Shown: positions 23,483-35,546 of the stretch, piece by piece
Layout: the number at the start of each line of letters is the position of its first letter
Numbering within the stretch: the stretch's first letter is position 1
From: Trochalopteron elliotii
Taxonomy: Eukaryota; Chordata; Aves; Passeriformes; Leiothrichidae
NCBI GenBank assembly: GCA_024734555.1
Contig: JANPWX010000353.1
Span: forward strand, 89,121-153,120
Reading direction: 5' to 3'
Length of the DNA stretch: 64,000 nt
Translations under genes and position numbers: made by a program
Notes under the pieces: model-generated
Databases searched by the model: none
What the model saw: only the letters and a program-made list of their open reading frames with translations
Told to the model about the DNA's origin: nothing

Positions 23483-26400
23483 CCCCCAAAACTTTACACA
23501 GCATCAGTATTTTGGTACATTACAAAGGAATTGTTTTTCTATTGTACAAAAAACCTGCAAGGTTAACAAAGCCAGTGGTATTAGATAGGACACTTATTTA
23601 GAGTTTTACAAAAGTTGTTGAGTTTGGCAGTTTCTCATACAATAGAAAACTCAGCTTTTACGTTAACTGCTTTATTTACCTTTTCAGCCTCTTGTAACTT
23701 GAACTATTAACTCTAAGCACTGCTGCATATACTGTGAAGGTTAAATCAGAGCTCCTAATCTCGAGATATTCTGTTTATAACTCTGCAGAGCTCTCATTTT
23801 TAGGAAGTCTAGTAGAAGTTAAGTGCACTAACATTTTGTGATTTCCACTATCAGTATCACTCATCTTTAAGGCTTTCCTGCCAACCAGGTTAAATGTCAT
23901 TACAGCATGGTTACTCATGATTTCTATCCTTAATATTGAAATGATTGATGAAGTCTTGAAACACTTTATTTTACTTGATACAAATTGTATCTTAGACCTG
24001 TCTCTGTAGCGCTCATGTTCTTTGTATCTTCTGGCTCAGTTTTTAAAGATCTGAGTGAACATGTGATACATATGAAAAAAGGCAACAGAAACACAGGAAA
24101 ACAAAACTGCTGAATTGATGAAAGAAAGCCATTATTAACTATGATGCAGTCTTTAAAACTTTCTTGTTATCTGCTCTTACTGATACCCACTTTTCCATGC
24201 AGAAGTGAAGTACAGCAGCAGTCCTTACTCAGGATATTACATTTCCCATAATTCGATTGCACTCCACTGATCCTGTTTGTTTGTACCACTTTAAATCTTA
24301 CCCCAGTCTCCCAAAAATACAGTTACTCACATGAACCTTCAAGGTAAAACATCAGTACCAAACTTACTTGAGGTTAGAAGGGGCTTGGCCAGACTGTTCA
24401 GCAACCTGCACCCATTTCCAGGAAGAAATGGACAGGGAAAAGGAAGCACAGAACGTGGTGGGCTGTGTGCAGGTGTGAAGGACTGTTGCCTCTCTGCCTA
24501 GGAGTTAAATCACCACTAGCTTGCCTTGTAATAAAGGGTTATAATTTTAATTGGTTTTTCACCTGTTTGAAGTAATGCAATGTTCCTCCTGTGTGTAAGG
24601 CACTGACAAAGGGGATCCTGCTTGTTAAGTGTTTCTTAAAGAACTGAAAACTCAAAACTGCTGTGAAGCATGACCAGGAGTAAATTAAAAAAAAAGTTAT
24701 CCTATAAATCTACAATGATTTTCACTCTGGGTAATCCACTGTGTGAAACATTGCCATTGGGTTTTAGTTTGCAACCTTAGAGAAGTATTTGACATTTACT
24801 CAGATAAAGGATGGAGTAAAAATTAATTTTAAAAAATAATTCCCAGCAGTTTTGGAAAGAAGACAAGTCCTTTTCGACTCCTTTCACTCTTTTCTTAAAG
24901 TGAATGTTCAGCTGATTTTTCAGTGTCAATTAGATGTTGCCTTTAACATGTGTTTAATTCTTTGTTAACCAGAAGTTGCTTGCAATAAATACTACCACAA
25001 ATCTGCTTTTTTGCTGGCTTTCACCAGCATCGTGGTGTGGGTCTGTGAGGCTGCAGGGAAGTTAAATAGTTTGCAACACACTGGATAGGAACTACAAAAT
25101 AAGGCTCTGCTTAAAGTCTTTCTCCCCTGTCAGCTTCCAAATTTAATTATGACGGAATTTGGGAAAGTACTAAGAGTTGCTATCTGCTGTGTATGTGCAA
25201 GAGATAAAGTGTATATTCAATAACAACACACTCTTCAGAATCTGATCTTTGGTCTGTTAACATGCTGAACATGCCTTTTTTTTACAGCAGTGATTTATAG
25301 TCCAGCATAACCATGCAGAATCACTTCATTATATTTGAATAATGAAAAGAGTGCCATCAAGATGGCATGTCTCGGGGGAGCTTTCTGAGGCACTACTTTA
25401 AACAAATGACTTTTTAGATAAATTTATTATGAAGTGTGATGAAAGGCATTTTTCTTGGCAGTCACATCTTGCAAAATCAATGAGGTTCGTTGTGCTGTTT
25501 TGTTGGGGTGGGTTATGGGGTTTTTTTTTGATCTCTTACATAAGTAAAGGCTGAGTCCATAGGAACAATGGTTGGTGTTTTGCTGGCACCATGGAAAGGA
25601 GATACAGTTCTGTAATGGGCAGCTATAATTCTGTCTGATCTTGTCTGCTAAATATTTATGGGCCAAACTTACAGCCTAGTACCACAATCAGTGAAAAGTT
25701 TATTAGTTACTTTTAAAAATATTTTTTATAGGTATCCATGAGCACCCATTCTGTTTTGTTGCACAAATATGTGGTTTTACGCAATTTGAAAAAAAACCAT
25801 GACAGAATTTGACTAACGTTTATTCTGTCAAAGGAGGTCCCTTTGTCCTGGCAATTTGTTAAATTGTGTTATGAAAAGTTTACAAAACCACCCAGAAAAC
25901 ACCAATATTATCATTTGTGTAATATTAGAAATTTTGATTCCTCTGGCATGTTTAGCATCCTTGAACCTCTTGTTTCAATACCAAACATTTAATTACTAGT
26001 AAGAAATAAACTATGCTTTCTCAAATCTCTACATTGGTTTTGTAATCAAAGTAATTGTTCAGGACAAATATGTATTGAATGAAGACACCTCAGGCTGTTT
26101 CTTGGAGATCTCCATTTTGAGCTGTTTTTTCCACTTTCATGAAGTTATTTGAACATGTTTTTCTGTCTTGAGATGACCCCTCCTTGGCCCTTTATTAAAT
26201 ATAATATCTGTTCAAGAGTAGAATATGCTTTAAAAGAGGTTGATATTTTTAAGAGGAGGATTGTGTTTATACAACACAAAGAAAATTTACTGGCCTTTCT
26301 CTCTTTCATAACTGCAAAAGTTTTTGTGCTCCAATCCACATATCATTGCCTGAAATGTATTAACAAACATGGCAGTAAAAGGATTTTGGGTGCAACTCAG

Positions 26401-29400
26401 TGCACCTGGATTATTTACCTGAAACAACCACTGAGTGTCCTTTAATCACTTATTTTCTGTACCTTGAAAATAGGACATTTTCCACTTCTCATGAAGAGCA
26501 TTGAGATCTAAAACTCAAAAGTGCCATGGAATTGTTATGGATTACAGATGTTCTCCAGAGATTAAAAAAGGGAGGTACAAAAGATCCTGGAAGAATGAAC
26601 TCACTTCCAGAGCTGAGCTGACTTTTCTCTCAGTGATGAAAATTGGTACCCCAGGATTTGGTGGCTGTCAGCCAGGGTGCCCAGTGAGAGCAGCCGGGTG
26701 GCAGAGCTGTTGCTGGAGGTCCTGCAGGTAGGAGAGAGGAGAACCCCTCTGTCTGCCCTGCTAAATGATCCTTGATCCTCCTCCCCCAAACAGATTTCAT
26801 TCCATCCCTGAATGGAGCCTGCACACAAATCCTGCATGATCAGAGAGAAAAACTCAATTGTCTTCTCTTCTGGCAAGAATGTTTACACTTTCAGTTCAGA
26901 AAATCTCAAAGCCGATTTTACCAATAAAGAGCACTAAGAATTTTCTCCCTCTTTAAGGAATAAATCTTATATAAAATTTTTACTCAGTAACAAGTTCGGT
27001 AAGGAAGTTCAATAGCATGTTCTAATGAGGTTGGACTCACTGAACCTTAAGTAAATGGATATTCTATTAGTCCCTGTGTTTGAACATTCTGTATCTTGTC
27101 GCATTAACTAAGAAGATATTCAGTCATGAGGGAGAGGTAACTGTAGTCAGTTTTCCTTTTTTGAATCCCAGTTTTTCCTGCAGTAAATGCAAAGCTGGCC
27201 AGGCTTAATTCTTCCTAGATGGGTTAATTGATTCTGTGGTTGCCAAGTGTGTGACCTGACTTCTGGTTCACCGAGTCACTGAGTACAGGATCAAGATGAT
27301 GCTTTTATTTCTGTTTCATTTGGTGAGTGCATTTGGATCAGGGCTGTGAAAGATGTGAACTGGAGGTGTTAGGAAGGAAACCTGCCCTTCACCTCGGGCA
27401 GGTCCAGCTCCAAAGTGTGCAGGGGCTGTGCAAACACAGGTAAGCACGTGGGGTCTGCAAGATGAGTCTGCCCTTCACTTGTGTGTTGGACTTTATATTG
27501 AACTAATTCATAATTTGATTTTTGACATCTCAGTAATTACTGCCAGCAAAAACTAGTCATTTTAATGGTGGCAATATACTGCCAAGCACATTTAACTTTG
27601 ACAGAAACTTCAAATGACTTTGCCTCAGCTGCTTGCCTGTTCTTTGTGGGCACTTTTACAATCGACTGAGGACTTGTAGAGAAGCCTTTGGTAAAAGCTG
27701 TTTGCTCTCACTGACTCCATTGGCTCCATCAGGCCAGGGTGTGATTTCAAGAGGTTGTTAATCCCACTTGGAACTAACCTTTTTCAGGCCAAACACACAC
27801 CAAGGGATGTGCACAGTCTGATTTCTGTTGAGGCTGATTTCCTGTAAATCCTGATGACCCTTCAAAAGCTGCTGTGATGATCTGAAATGACCCCAAATGG
27901 AGACCTTTTCTCCCCAGAAACACCAAACTGTTTAGCAGCAGCTTTTCTCCCATCCCTACAAGTGTTATTGTTGCCCTCCCTGTGTGTTTGCTGCCTGCAA
28001 AAGGCACTGACAGGAGGTCACACAGGACAGGGGCAGGTGCTTGGCTCACTTTTGTTACCTGCCTGAGGCATCAGCTCCCAGTTCTGATGAGATCTTTGTC
28101 AGGCACAACACAGAACTCAAGGGAGCACTTTCCTTGGTGCTGCCTGTAGCACTCATAAGCTTCTGGTTTGTCATTTTGGTGACAATGTGGAGCTTCTCAG
28201 TGCTTTAGTAGCCAACAATGAGAAATCTCTCCTCCATAAAGACAGATTTTTTTCTGGACTAGCAAAGTGTTTCTGAAGAGGCTGAAGCTGCTGTCCATTC
28301 AGATCAGGCACTTCTGTACATAAGACTTGGTTAAGGAAAAAAGAAAAGTTAACTTATGAGTTAATAGAAGTGTTTCTGTGGGTTTGGAGGGAGAGCAAAA
28401 CGTTTAAAAGAACAGCTGAAAGACTGATCATGATGATGACTGCCCCCCAAAATACCAGGAACATGCTTCATGGACAAATAATAGGGATAACCTGAGTTCT
28501 TGTTTCTTTTCTTTCCGTTTGTGAACGTTTAGATAGTGACAATATCACTAGACAAATTAATTGAAATACAATAATGGATTTCTGAAACCATTAACACACA
28601 GCTGTCAGTAATTTACTCCATCTGTATTAAGTTTACAGGACTTAGTGCTCCATTGCTCAGGTTGGATAAGGAATTGCTAAAATTTCTGTTGTGGATACTT
28701 CTGTACACTTAGAGGTGTCTGAGATTGTGTTGATTGTTAAATTTCACAACTTGCTCAGCAATGATTTTGCAAGCAGGGCTGTTCATTTTGTTACATTTGT
28801 CTGAGCTCACTCTAAAGGCTGTTTTTCAGGTATTTGCTCATTTCCCTCCTTCCTGGTCCTGATTGTCCCTGCCCCTGCAGCTCTCTTTGGGAAGAGACTG
28901 CACAACTGTGGTAACTCCAGTTAATGAGAATTTCCAGTGTCCATTCAGTTCAGGATCAGATAGAAAGTGTTTCCAGATCACCCAGAGAATAAAGCCAAGG
29001 GAATTCTCACAGTAGTCAGAGAGGCTGACACCTGTGAGAGTTAATTTTTAATGTATCCAGGAGCAATCAGCATCAAATTGTTAATAATGTCTTTTGGAGT
29101 GTTTGAGGCCATGTAAATTCTACTGATTTTGTGGCTAGCTGGGGTTATTTGGAAAGATCTGATATGAGGAATGGGATGACTTAAGGTTGGATGGAAATGC
29201 AGAATGGAATGTGGAGAGACTAATTTAAGCCTTTTTATTTTATTTAAATATTAAAACATTCTTTCCATACTTCTGTGGCCTCCAGCATAGGTTAAAGAGA
29301 GAATTTTGTGCATTTTGTTTGATGCAAGTTCTCACTTTCAACACTTAAACTTTTTTTTCCATAGTTTTTGGATGAGAGAGCTGCAGTTTTTCCCAGTGTT

Positions 29401-32305
29401 TATTCATTTAGGAATTGAAAGGAGTTGTGGATTTTGTCATGCCAAACACATATTTCCTCTGTTGTACTTATTTTAGGCTGGTTGATTTTCTGTTTTGTTT
29501 TGTTTGGTTTGGTTTCATTGTTATTGTGGTGTTGGCGTGGGGTGGTTTTTTTGGGTGTTTTTGTTTGTTTGTTTGTTTGTTTGTTTGTTTGAAGAGGTTC
29601 AATTGTGATTTTGGAAAAGAATTGCTAAATAGTTCTTTAGAAGGAGGCAGGTGGCTTACCTGTAGGTTGGTACTGCTCATTACATTGCAGCATCACTAAG
29701 TCCTTTATAGTGTCATTCTGTAAAAGATTAGTTTAAAGACATGACTACAAACTCAGATCCAGCAATATATGCAGTTCAAATTTCTGCAGAATGTTTCTTA
29801 TGCATTCAGGATGTTTTTCAGCCACAATATGCCCAACGTGAGGCTGGCAGCAGATTAACCTTGGTGGTTTAGATTGTATAAGGCAGGGATTACAGCTACA
29901 CGTGTTTGCTGCTCAGGCAGCTGATGGAAAGAGGTTGATGTTCTGAAGCCACAGGATTATGTCTGGTTAATGTTTGATCCTGTAGTAAAATGCCTGCCCA
30001 GACCCCCATTCTTCTTGGCTTAAAAATGTCAATATTATTTGGGTGATGTTAAACAGCATAAGGAAAAGCAGTGGAAAGAATTCTGCCTGTTGGGGCTTCC
30101 AGCTAAGCCACTGTTTAGCAGTTGCTCACATACAAATGAGGGGATGTTGTGAGGTTTTCCTGGCTCTGCTTTGCTTTGGGGCTTCAGCTTTCTTTTGTGG
30201 AGAAAAGGTGAAATAAAGGGGAGGGGGGAAAATAGGACACCGTGGATATAGTTGATAATGCAACTGCAATGGCTTTGAATTGTGCCAGAGAGGGTAATGG
30301 AAGCTGGGATTCTTTTAATTTCAGCATCAGGGCTCTGCTCTGTAGATGCTCAGGAGAGAACACAAGGATGGCTCTCCTTGGTTGCTGTTTCCTTGTGGGC
30401 ACTTCCAAGCTCTCTATAAATAACCTGCTGGTTCCAGCTGTGGATGATTTGAGCAGCTCTTGGTCCCAGTGTCTGGGAGCTTCAGGAGACACCTTCCCTG
30501 TGATGGGATGAGGGGAAGGTGTGCCAAGGGGAGAAGCAGCTTTGCTCAACCAGAAAAACCTGACAGAGGAGCTATAATAAAACCAGATATCCAAAAGTAG
30601 CCAAAAGGCCACCACCAGACCATGAGGAGCTCCTGAACAACGCCAGCCTGATTTGGTTTTAATCCTCTGGGAACTGATAACCAGCCTTGGTGTAGCCATC
30701 CATCCTTCTGTGAATATACAACTGTGTACTCAGCCAGCAGAGGTGGTTTTCCTTTCTTGTTCCTAAAGATTTGCAGCTAAGTAAAACAGCCATGCAAGAG
30801 AACCTGAACCCTCACACCCGTAAAGATAACTAGTGGTGCTGGCAGTTGCCAAGTAATAGAAACATGGATTTCAGGTGGGAAGTTCTGTCAAAAACTGATT
30901 TTTCTGAAAAGCAGAGCCCCTGGTCAGCATTTAATCTGGCCTTGTTATTGCTATGACGTATGGCAAGAGGGTTACCTGAAACAGTTTGGAGAATGTAATC
31001 TGTCTTTTACTATCAAGTAAATGGAATGTGCTCCAAATTATAAGAAGCCTAAATTCACTTTTAACCTCTGGCCAAAGAGCCACCTGTGACTCTGTGAATG
31101 AGTCCCAGGCAGGCCTAGGGATTCACTAAGTCAGGGGGATGCACAGAGCTTTGCTTTAGGAACTTCTGAATAGGATTTGGTTTTTAACCAGCCCCATATC
31201 TTGCAGGTAGATCTTGGTTTTCTATTTTACTCAGGAAGCCACACTGAAAATTTGTGAAATGAAAGAGAATAAAGTGAGGTTTGGGAATATATTAATTGAA
31301 CAAAAGCTTTAGTTCATAGAATCCTTATGTCAGTAAAGCCAAGTGAGGTGCAGGCTGAGGTAATTTTCCCTAGCATGTTTTCCTGTTGCATGGCTGTGAC
31401 TTTAAACCCTGGTGTGCTTGTAACTCCATGAGATTGTTTGCTGCTATGAATTACTAAACTTACAAGGATGCTTGAGCAGCATCTGTATGTGGGAGTGAAA
31501 ATGAGCTATTAAAAACATTGAAAATATGAATGTCTGAAATTAGAATTAGTCACACTCTTTTTGGTTAGATTTGCAAGTCTCCCACTCAGAGAACTGTTAA
31601 ATACTTTTAATTCTTTAGTCGTCCTTTAAATTATGTCTGTTTCTATGTAATTTTTCTAAGCCTTCATTATTCATTAATAATTTTGTTAGGGATTAACATA
31701 TTTTATGTATTGGAGTGTTTGAATTGATTTAATACTCGTTTCCTTTACAGCTGTTGGTTCAGGTGAGTTGCAGCTCTGCAGGTTTGTTGGTTTTGGCTTC
31801 TTGGCTCAGCAGTTTCCATGATCTGAAGATGCTGTATAGTCAGTAATTTGAAGACGATATTCACTTTTAGTGTCCTCATTTGGATGGCCAGAAATCCCAG
31901 TAACTTCATAAATGTAGGCTCAAATATCTTAGGGTGGTATTTGCCTTATTAAAACTTAGAGGATTAACACTGTGCAAACATTTCAGAAGCTTATTCTAAG
32001 AAACTCAAGGAAGACTTGTGTGTTAATATAAGTATGTTCTGAGGTCTTAACCTGTTTTTTTTTCTTTATACCTTATAATAATGTGAGTGGAAAAAGCTGA
32101 AAACCCCAATAGTCAGCCCTTTGCAGCAGATCCAATGGAATGGGATTCTGCAGGGAGGGGCCATGGTAACTGGAGTCACTGAGACACTTGGTGTCAATCT
32201 GTTTATTGGAGAGTGCTATATTTGGGCTTTGGTTTCCCCCCAGTATGAGCAGCAAATGGAAAGTTTGTGTGGTGGTCTCATTTCCTACCCTTTAGAACCC
32301 AGAAA
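23483..32305. other. Unannotated stretch, no gene recognised
   Basis: AT-rich sequence. A (GTTT)n run lies at 29557-29591. The longest frame is 30184-30699 on the minus strand (171 codons), with a hydrophobic, Trp/Phe-rich segment near residues 28-52. It overlaps an 89-codon plus-strand frame and matches nothing I know. No transposon ends, RNA genes or convincing exons were seen. Confidence 0.55.
29557..29591. repeat. (GTTT)n microsatellite
   Basis: About eight to nine uninterrupted GTTT units, preceded by a degenerate TTTTG/TTTGG-rich stretch from about 29490. Confidence 0.95.
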
Positions 32306-33084
32306 TGTGAGGTGACACAGAACACGGGATTGCACTGCCTTTGCTACTCTACACATGGAGAATTGGCCCCTGGAAACCAGGGCTGTCCTTTGGAGCACTT
32401 TCCCTCTTGGGTTTGGTTTCTCACCTGAGACTTAGACTGTTAAAAGTCCTTGGCCCTCTAAAAGCCCTGAGCTGCATCACAGGAAAAAAGCAGAGTCTCC
32501 AAGGCCTTGTTTTTAGGCTTCTGGTGTTGTTTATTATTTGATATCTCAGAATTCTCTCTGCCCCCAGCCAAGGTCCGGACAGGGCTGGGACACGAGGCCA
32601 CTGCCCGCCCATGGGGCCTTGCTTTGCTCTTACACAGATACCCACGTGTCTGTTATTTACAACTCTGTGCCAATGTCTAGTGCCTGTACTAGAAAGGTCA
32701 TTTCTACCTTGACCCAATCCCTTTATACTACTACTGAGGTCATTACCACCTCAGAAGATGGAGGACAAGGAAGAAGGAGAGGAACTTAGGGCAACACCCT
32801 AAATCCTCCATATTGTCCCCCATTTACCTCTGTGCTAAGAATCCTAAAACTACAAAATTTTTCACCCCGTGCTGTGCTAAGCTACTATTTTCACACCTTT
32901 GAGGTTTGTAATTCCTCTCTCAGTGTTGGAAGCCTCTCCCATGGACTAAAATCAAACCCAGTGCCTTCCTGGGCTGTGTGCCAAGGTCTCCAACCCCCCT
33001 GGACCAGCTGCACATCCCCTGTCCAGGGTTCAAACTCCCTTCCTCAGGTCCCAGATCATCCAAAGGGATGCCCTGGACTCCGAC
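32306..33084 (-). mobile_element. Endogenous-retrovirus LTR with polypurine tract, minus strand
   Basis: On the minus strand a polypurine tract (GCAAGAGGGGGAAA, 33098-33085) is followed at once by TGTCGGAG, the usual layout where a 3' LTR begins. Downstream are a TATAAA box (32727-32722) and an AATAAA signal (32535-32530), giving U3-R-U5 order. The 3' edge is placed at 32306, where the sequence ends CCTCACA, a weak inverted match to the start. The retained polypurine tract means at least a little internal sequence remains upstream (33085 onward), so this is the 3' LTR of a mostly deleted provirus rather than a clean solo LTR. Which retroviral class it belongs to is not decided. It is unrelated in sequence to the LTRs at 4396 and 22666. 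Confidence 0.75.
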
Positions 33085-33313
33085 ATTTCCCCCTCTTGCC
33101 AAAACCTATGGCATCCCTGCAGCAGCTGCACTGTCTGTGCTGTCCAGCTAATGATCCCCTGCCTGTCTGCAGGGAATTTAGCACCTGGCACAAGTAGAGG
33201 ACATTTGCTTTGTGACCTTCCAGCTGGGGAAATACCAGGAAGGTCTTTTCCATGGGAAACTCAGTGATTGGAATATGTAAGAAAATTGGAAGTGGAATGT
33301 AGTGGGAAGACAT
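33085..33313 (-). other. Possible internal 3' remnant of the provirus
   Basis: Starts with the polypurine tract and continues into an 85-codon minus-strand frame (33313-33056) that crosses into the LTR. Nothing in it resembles a known retroviral protein. The far limit of the element is not visible. It is inferred to be viral only because of its position. Confidence 0.3.
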
Positions 33314-35451
33314 CCAACTTTTTCTCAGAAATGGTGAACAGAGCCATCATGCAGGCTGTGAACTCTGGGCAGAGCAATAGATCCTATTAACAGTGATTTC
33401 ACAAAAACTGGTGGACTTCTCTTTCTACCTCTACAAGAACTTTTTAAATGCCAGAATAGGAAGTGAAGCCTCATTACCAAGGTTTCATTTTGCATGCTTT
33501 AGTGCAGCTCTGTGTACATTGATGTATGACCATACATTGAAATGCAGTCCTTGCCCAAATGTACAGAGGGACATTGCAAGGCAGTACTTGTTACTTAGCT
33601 CGTTTAAAATTCAGCCACTGCTGGTCAGGCTTCATTGTTAAGACAAGATAATGCTGTTTTCAGAAGGAAATAACCACTCTTGGAGCAGAGTTTGAAACGC
33701 TTTATGAATTAGATGAGCAAACCAGGGCCCATCAGAACTCTCTTAAACTACTGAGAAACTTGAGAAGTCACTAAACCAGCACAACTTGGGAAGGAGCAGC
33801 TCAGGTGTGAGCTCAGCTCAGAACAGGTGACTGCCATTCTCTCCTGCAGGTAGGGAGACATAAAGGATCACAGTGAGGAGAACCTGATAAATTGGAAGGA
33901 AAGAGTAAATCAATAATAGAGGAAAAACCTTAACAAAGTGATTATCTAGAGAGAAAGCTGGTCTCAAAAGACCCGAGGCTTGACACATGAAAAATTAATG
34001 GGAGAAAGCAGTAGCAAATAGTTTTCTAGGAGTGATGTTGGAGGGAGGATGGATAAGATATTTACCAAGCATTTAATTAGGTTATGTCCAACAGCATTAT
34101 GAAGTAGGTGAATGTGTGGATTGATTCATCTGGTTAGGGGTTTTGTAAATAAAGAAGGGCAATTCAGCTGAAACCAAACAGAGTGATTAGGTAGGAAGAT
34201 TTCATAACCTGTAAAAAAAAATATTCTGGATCAGAATATTGATATTAAGTCTCATTACTAGTGCTCATTTTCTACACTAATATTTATACTTTACAGGCAA
34301 AATTAAAAATTACCTAAGTTTGCAATGCAATACCCTGTCAAAAGAACCCAAAGTCTATTTAATTTCAGAGAAATAAGAAACTGTAGCTAACAGCTGCTTT
34401 ATTTTCTTCGGTTTGTATTTTTTTGTATAAGTGAACATAAACCAAAGTCGTTTATCTGATTACATCTATGGCCTTGAATTTGTTTTTGTGTTGTACTATA
34501 TATCTCTGCTTTACAGCTTCAATTGAACTTTCAGTGCTTTACAGCCTTTTGCCAGTTCTCCAGTCTTCAGAGAATGAGGAAAACTTTCTGATAATGGTTT
34601 CACACTGAGCTTGTAGACCTTAACAATAAATATTTTGGGTTGGTATTACCTGAAATTGCCAGTTGGATTATACCAGCAGTCAGCTGCTTTCTGTGCAGTG
34701 GAACTGTGGGATTAAGGCTCAATGAATTTAAGGCTGCAAGGAGCTGGTGAGTGTTTCTACCACTGCAGCCTGTAGTTTTCACTGCAGTTCAAGTGTGTTA
34801 ATTGTTTTACAGAGTGTAAGGAATAAAATGTTTCTCAGATGAAGTGCAGCTGCTGAGGAAGGTATAAACAAGAACAGTTGATGCTCCTACTTTTAGTGAA
34901 ACAAGAGCAGATCAATCCCTGCTGTGATTGAGAGGCTACTTTATGTAGTGGCACCTACTACTTCAGGAATAGAGGCTGTGAGAGTGAATTAGGAAATGAA
35001 CAAGTCTGTGCACGTGAAATTTCATTTTTGGATTGCTATGGAAAAAGATGTGAAAGTTGCTTACAAGTGCATTGATTCTGCTTGCTGGCTTGTGCAGAGA
35101 CCTATTTCATAGCAACACTGGTATGTAAAGTTTCTGGAACTCATCCTGCATAGCACACAAACCAAAGCAGATGCTTTCTTTCTCTTAACTACTCTAGAAG
35201 ACAGTAGGTCCCTTTAGCTGATGTGCAGCTACTGCTGGGTTAAATCTTGATTGTTTTAGATAGTATCTGTAGGTCATAGAGCTTGTGTGTAATATCTGAA
35301 CATACAGAACAAACACATTCTCCTTCACTCTTGCAAAAATTGAAGAAATTTGCAGCCTTGGATTTATGTTTGCCATCTCCCAAGGTGCTTGACATCTTGA
35401 ATTTAGTTGCTGGTTATAAATTATTTTTCCCCCTGTGTTACCCCCCCTTAG
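33314..35451. other. Unannotated stretch, no gene recognised
   Basis: AT-rich sequence with short frames only. No repeat arrays or RNA genes were seen. The last 30 bases form the pyrimidine tract of the candidate exon that follows. Confidence 0.6.
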
Positions 35452-35546
35452 TCCCATGTGAAGGCTGACATCTGTCCCAGAAACAAAATTCCAGCCAGAG
35501 ATGGACAAAGTGAAAATGAAGTGGAGAAGAGTCTTGAATCACAAGA
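35452..35546 (+). other. Candidate exon with good splice signals, plus strand
   Basis: A strong pyrimidine tract (TTTTTCCCCCTGTGTTACC followed by CCCCCTTAG, ending 35451) precedes this 95 bp segment, which ends at a perfect GTAAGT donor core (35547-35552). One frame is open from end to end (31 codons plus 2 bases, reading ...RDGQSENEVEKSLESQ). In another frame an ATG at 35501 has a good start context (G at -3 and +4) and gives 15 codons ending RRVLNHK plus one base. So it could be an internal coding exon or one carrying a start codon. No protein is recognised in either frame. Splice signals are seen; transcription is not. Confidence 0.3.
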
